Origin: JAAFHZ01 sp964247085
GTDB lineage: Bacteria; Cyanobacteriota; Cyanobacteriia; Cyanobacteriales; Chamaesiphonaceae
Direction: 5' to 3'
Assembly (NCBI GenBank): GCA_964247085.1
Contig: CAXTSX010000041.1
Location: 1 to 31,879 of the forward strand
Length of the DNA stretch: 31,879 bases
A program made the position numbers and the translations under genes. Under the pieces are notes generated by a model, which ran no database searches, had not been told where the DNA came from, and was given only the letters and a program-made list of their open reading frames with translations. Below, piece by piece: positions 30,803 through 31,879 of this stretch. How positions within the stretch are numbered: position 1 is the stretch's first letter; the number at the start of each line of letters is the position of its first letter.

Positions 30803-31879
30803 ATGATGACGATCAACAAGCGTAATTTGGCCATTGGGGCAACTACCATGCTCCTGGCTGCCACAGCAGTATTAGCCAGTGGTAGCCATCTGTCTAAAAG
30901 TGTGGCCTTGCTGAAATCAAACCCCAAAGAAGTGGTCGAAGAAGTTTGGCAAATTGTGAATTTTAGCTATGTCGATGGTACTTTCAATAAAAAAGATTGG
31001 AATGCGATCCGCAAGAAGTATGTAACCAAAGCCAATTATAAAACTGATGCCGAAGCCTACAAAGGTGTGCGGGAAATGCTTAAAAATTTAGGCGATCCCT
31101 ACACCCAGTTCTTAGACAAAAAAGAATACCGAGATATGCAGTTGGATACAGCTGGTAATCTGATTGGCGTAGGGATACAGCTGACTCAAGACCCCAAGAC
31201 TAAGCAGTTAGTGGTGGTTTCGCCGATCGAAGACACTCCCGCCGCTAAAGCTGGCATTATTTCCAAGGATGTAATTATCAAGATTGATGATAAAAGCACC
31301 AAGGGCATGGATGTAAACAAGGCGGTCTCGCTGATTCGGGGTCAGGAAAACACCTCAGTGGTTTTGACTATCAAACAGGGTAGTCAGATCATTCGACACA
31401 AGCTCCTCCGTCAAAAAATTGAAATTCATCCGGTGAAGGCCGAGTATCGGCCAAATGATTTGGGCGGCATTGGGTATATTCGCCTCAACCAGTTCAGTGC
31501 CAATGCTCCCGATGAGATGAGTGCAGCTATCAAGAAAATGGAAGCAAAGAAAGTTAATGGCTATGTCCTAGACTTGCGCGGGAATCCTGGTGGATTGTTA
31601 TATGGGGCGATCGATATTGCCCGGATGTGGCTGAATCAGGGTACGATCGTTTCTACCAGAAACCGCTCTGGGGGCTGTGATGGTCGCAGTGCCGATTGTA
31701 AACAAGCTGCCGATGGGTCAGCTCTCACTAATAAACCATTAGTAGTGTTGGTGGATGGTGGTTCGGCCAGTGCCAGCGAAATTTTATCGGGAGCCTTGCA
31801 AGACAACAAGCGTGCTCAACTAGTTGGTAGTAAAACCTTTGGTAAAGGTTTAGTACAGGCTGTCCGGCCCCTCCGGGAT
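30803..31879 (+). CDS. C-terminal processing peptidase (S41), copy 2, cut by the window end
   Basis: The frame from ATG 30803 is open to the last base (359 codons) and lacks the C-terminal ~80 residues expected from copy 1. It keeps the same order: signal/anchor (LAIGATTMLLAATAVLASG), the NPKEVVEEVWQIVNFSYVDG helix, PDZ (GVGIQLTQDPKTKQ), core LDLRGNPGGLLYGAIDIA, S323 in GGSASASEI and K348 in KTFGKGLVQ. The nucleotide sequence is also highly similar to copy 1, especially over 31580-31660 and 31790-31860, so the pair is a tandem duplication. The two-cysteine insert (GGCDGRSADCK) is conserved. Start choice between ATG 30803 and 30806 is open. Confidence 0.92.
   Translation, partial: MMTINKRNLAIGATTMLLAATAVLASGSHLSKSVALLKSNPKEVVEEVWQIVNFSYVDGTFNKKDWNAIRKKYVTKANYKTDAEAYKGVREMLKNLGDPYTQFLDKKEYRDMQLDTAGNLIGVGIQLTQDPKTKQLVVVSPIEDTPAAKAGIISKDVIIKIDDKSTKGMDVNKAVSLIRGQENTSVVLTIKQGSQIIRHKLLRQKIEIHPVKAEYRPNDLGGIGYIRLNQFSANAPDEMSAAIKKMEAKKVNGYVLDLRGNPGGLLYGAIDIARMWLNQGTIVSTRNRSGGCDGRSADCKQAADGSALTNKPLVVLVDGGSASASEILSGALQDNKRAQLVGSKTFGKGLVQAVRPLRD

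Overview
The window is a stretch of cyanobacterial chromosome. Cyanobacterial markers are the phytoene desaturase–phytoene synthase pair (crtP–crtB), the catalytic subunit of ferredoxin:thioredoxin reductase, a CoaX that begins with the cyanobacterial MIWLAL-IGNSR form, an LptA/LptB/LptF-G export cluster, Hanks-type kinases fused to FGE-sulfatase and FHA domains, and repeated GCGATCGC (HIP1) octamers with many CGATCG cores. I cannot name the genus. There are no rRNA or tRNA genes, no CRISPR array, no transposase and no phage structural gene. Most of the window is core genome, with small accessory cassettes at the left end.

Layout. 26-1804 (all minus): two accessory two-gene cassettes, a J-domain protein with a small unknown protein, and a 79-aa protein that overlaps an HNH nuclease gene. 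1896-4371 (minus): carotenoid genes crtP then crtB. 4462-5548 (plus): coaX and a 56-residue basic protein, closed by a strong terminator. 5608-6374 (minus): a DUF433/PIN-like toxin–antitoxin pair with an ATGA overlap. 6472-8478 (minus): speA. 8479-8835: an intergenic region with two copies of a short element, each a conserved 15-nt block, a 10-nt spacer and a terminator hairpin with a CUUG loop. I read these as two tandem small RNA genes and consider them the most novel feature here. 8836-12695 (plus): moaD-like, glyS and murD, whose stop codon shares a TTAA palindrome with the stop of a convergent LD-carboxypeptidase gene (minus). 13750-15591 (plus): a zinc-ribbon/pseudokinase-like/PP2C membrane protein. 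15581-17499 (minus): a secreted protein and an NDP-sugar pyrophosphorylase. 17979-21969 (plus): tatC, a kinase–FGE fusion and an FHA–kinase. 21978-23594 (minus): a GT39-type membrane glycosyltransferase. 23701-28950 (plus): DUF58, ftrC, DUF309, the lptA-like/lptB/lptFG-like cluster and a TPR protein. 29281-31879 (plus): two tandem S41 C-terminal processing proteases, the second cut by the window edge.

How the genes work together: crtP and crtB act in consecutive steps of carotenoid synthesis (CrtB makes phytoene, CrtP desaturates it). MurD and the LD-carboxypeptidase act on opposite sides of peptidoglycan metabolism. The lpt genes form an outer-membrane lipopolysaccharide export unit. One PP2C-type phosphatase and two Hanks-type kinases lie within 8.2 kb and could form a phospho-signalling set, although nothing in the sequence proves this. 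Several genes have in-frame TTG or upstream ATG starts that I replaced with internal starts on family grounds; each such choice is stated in its entry.
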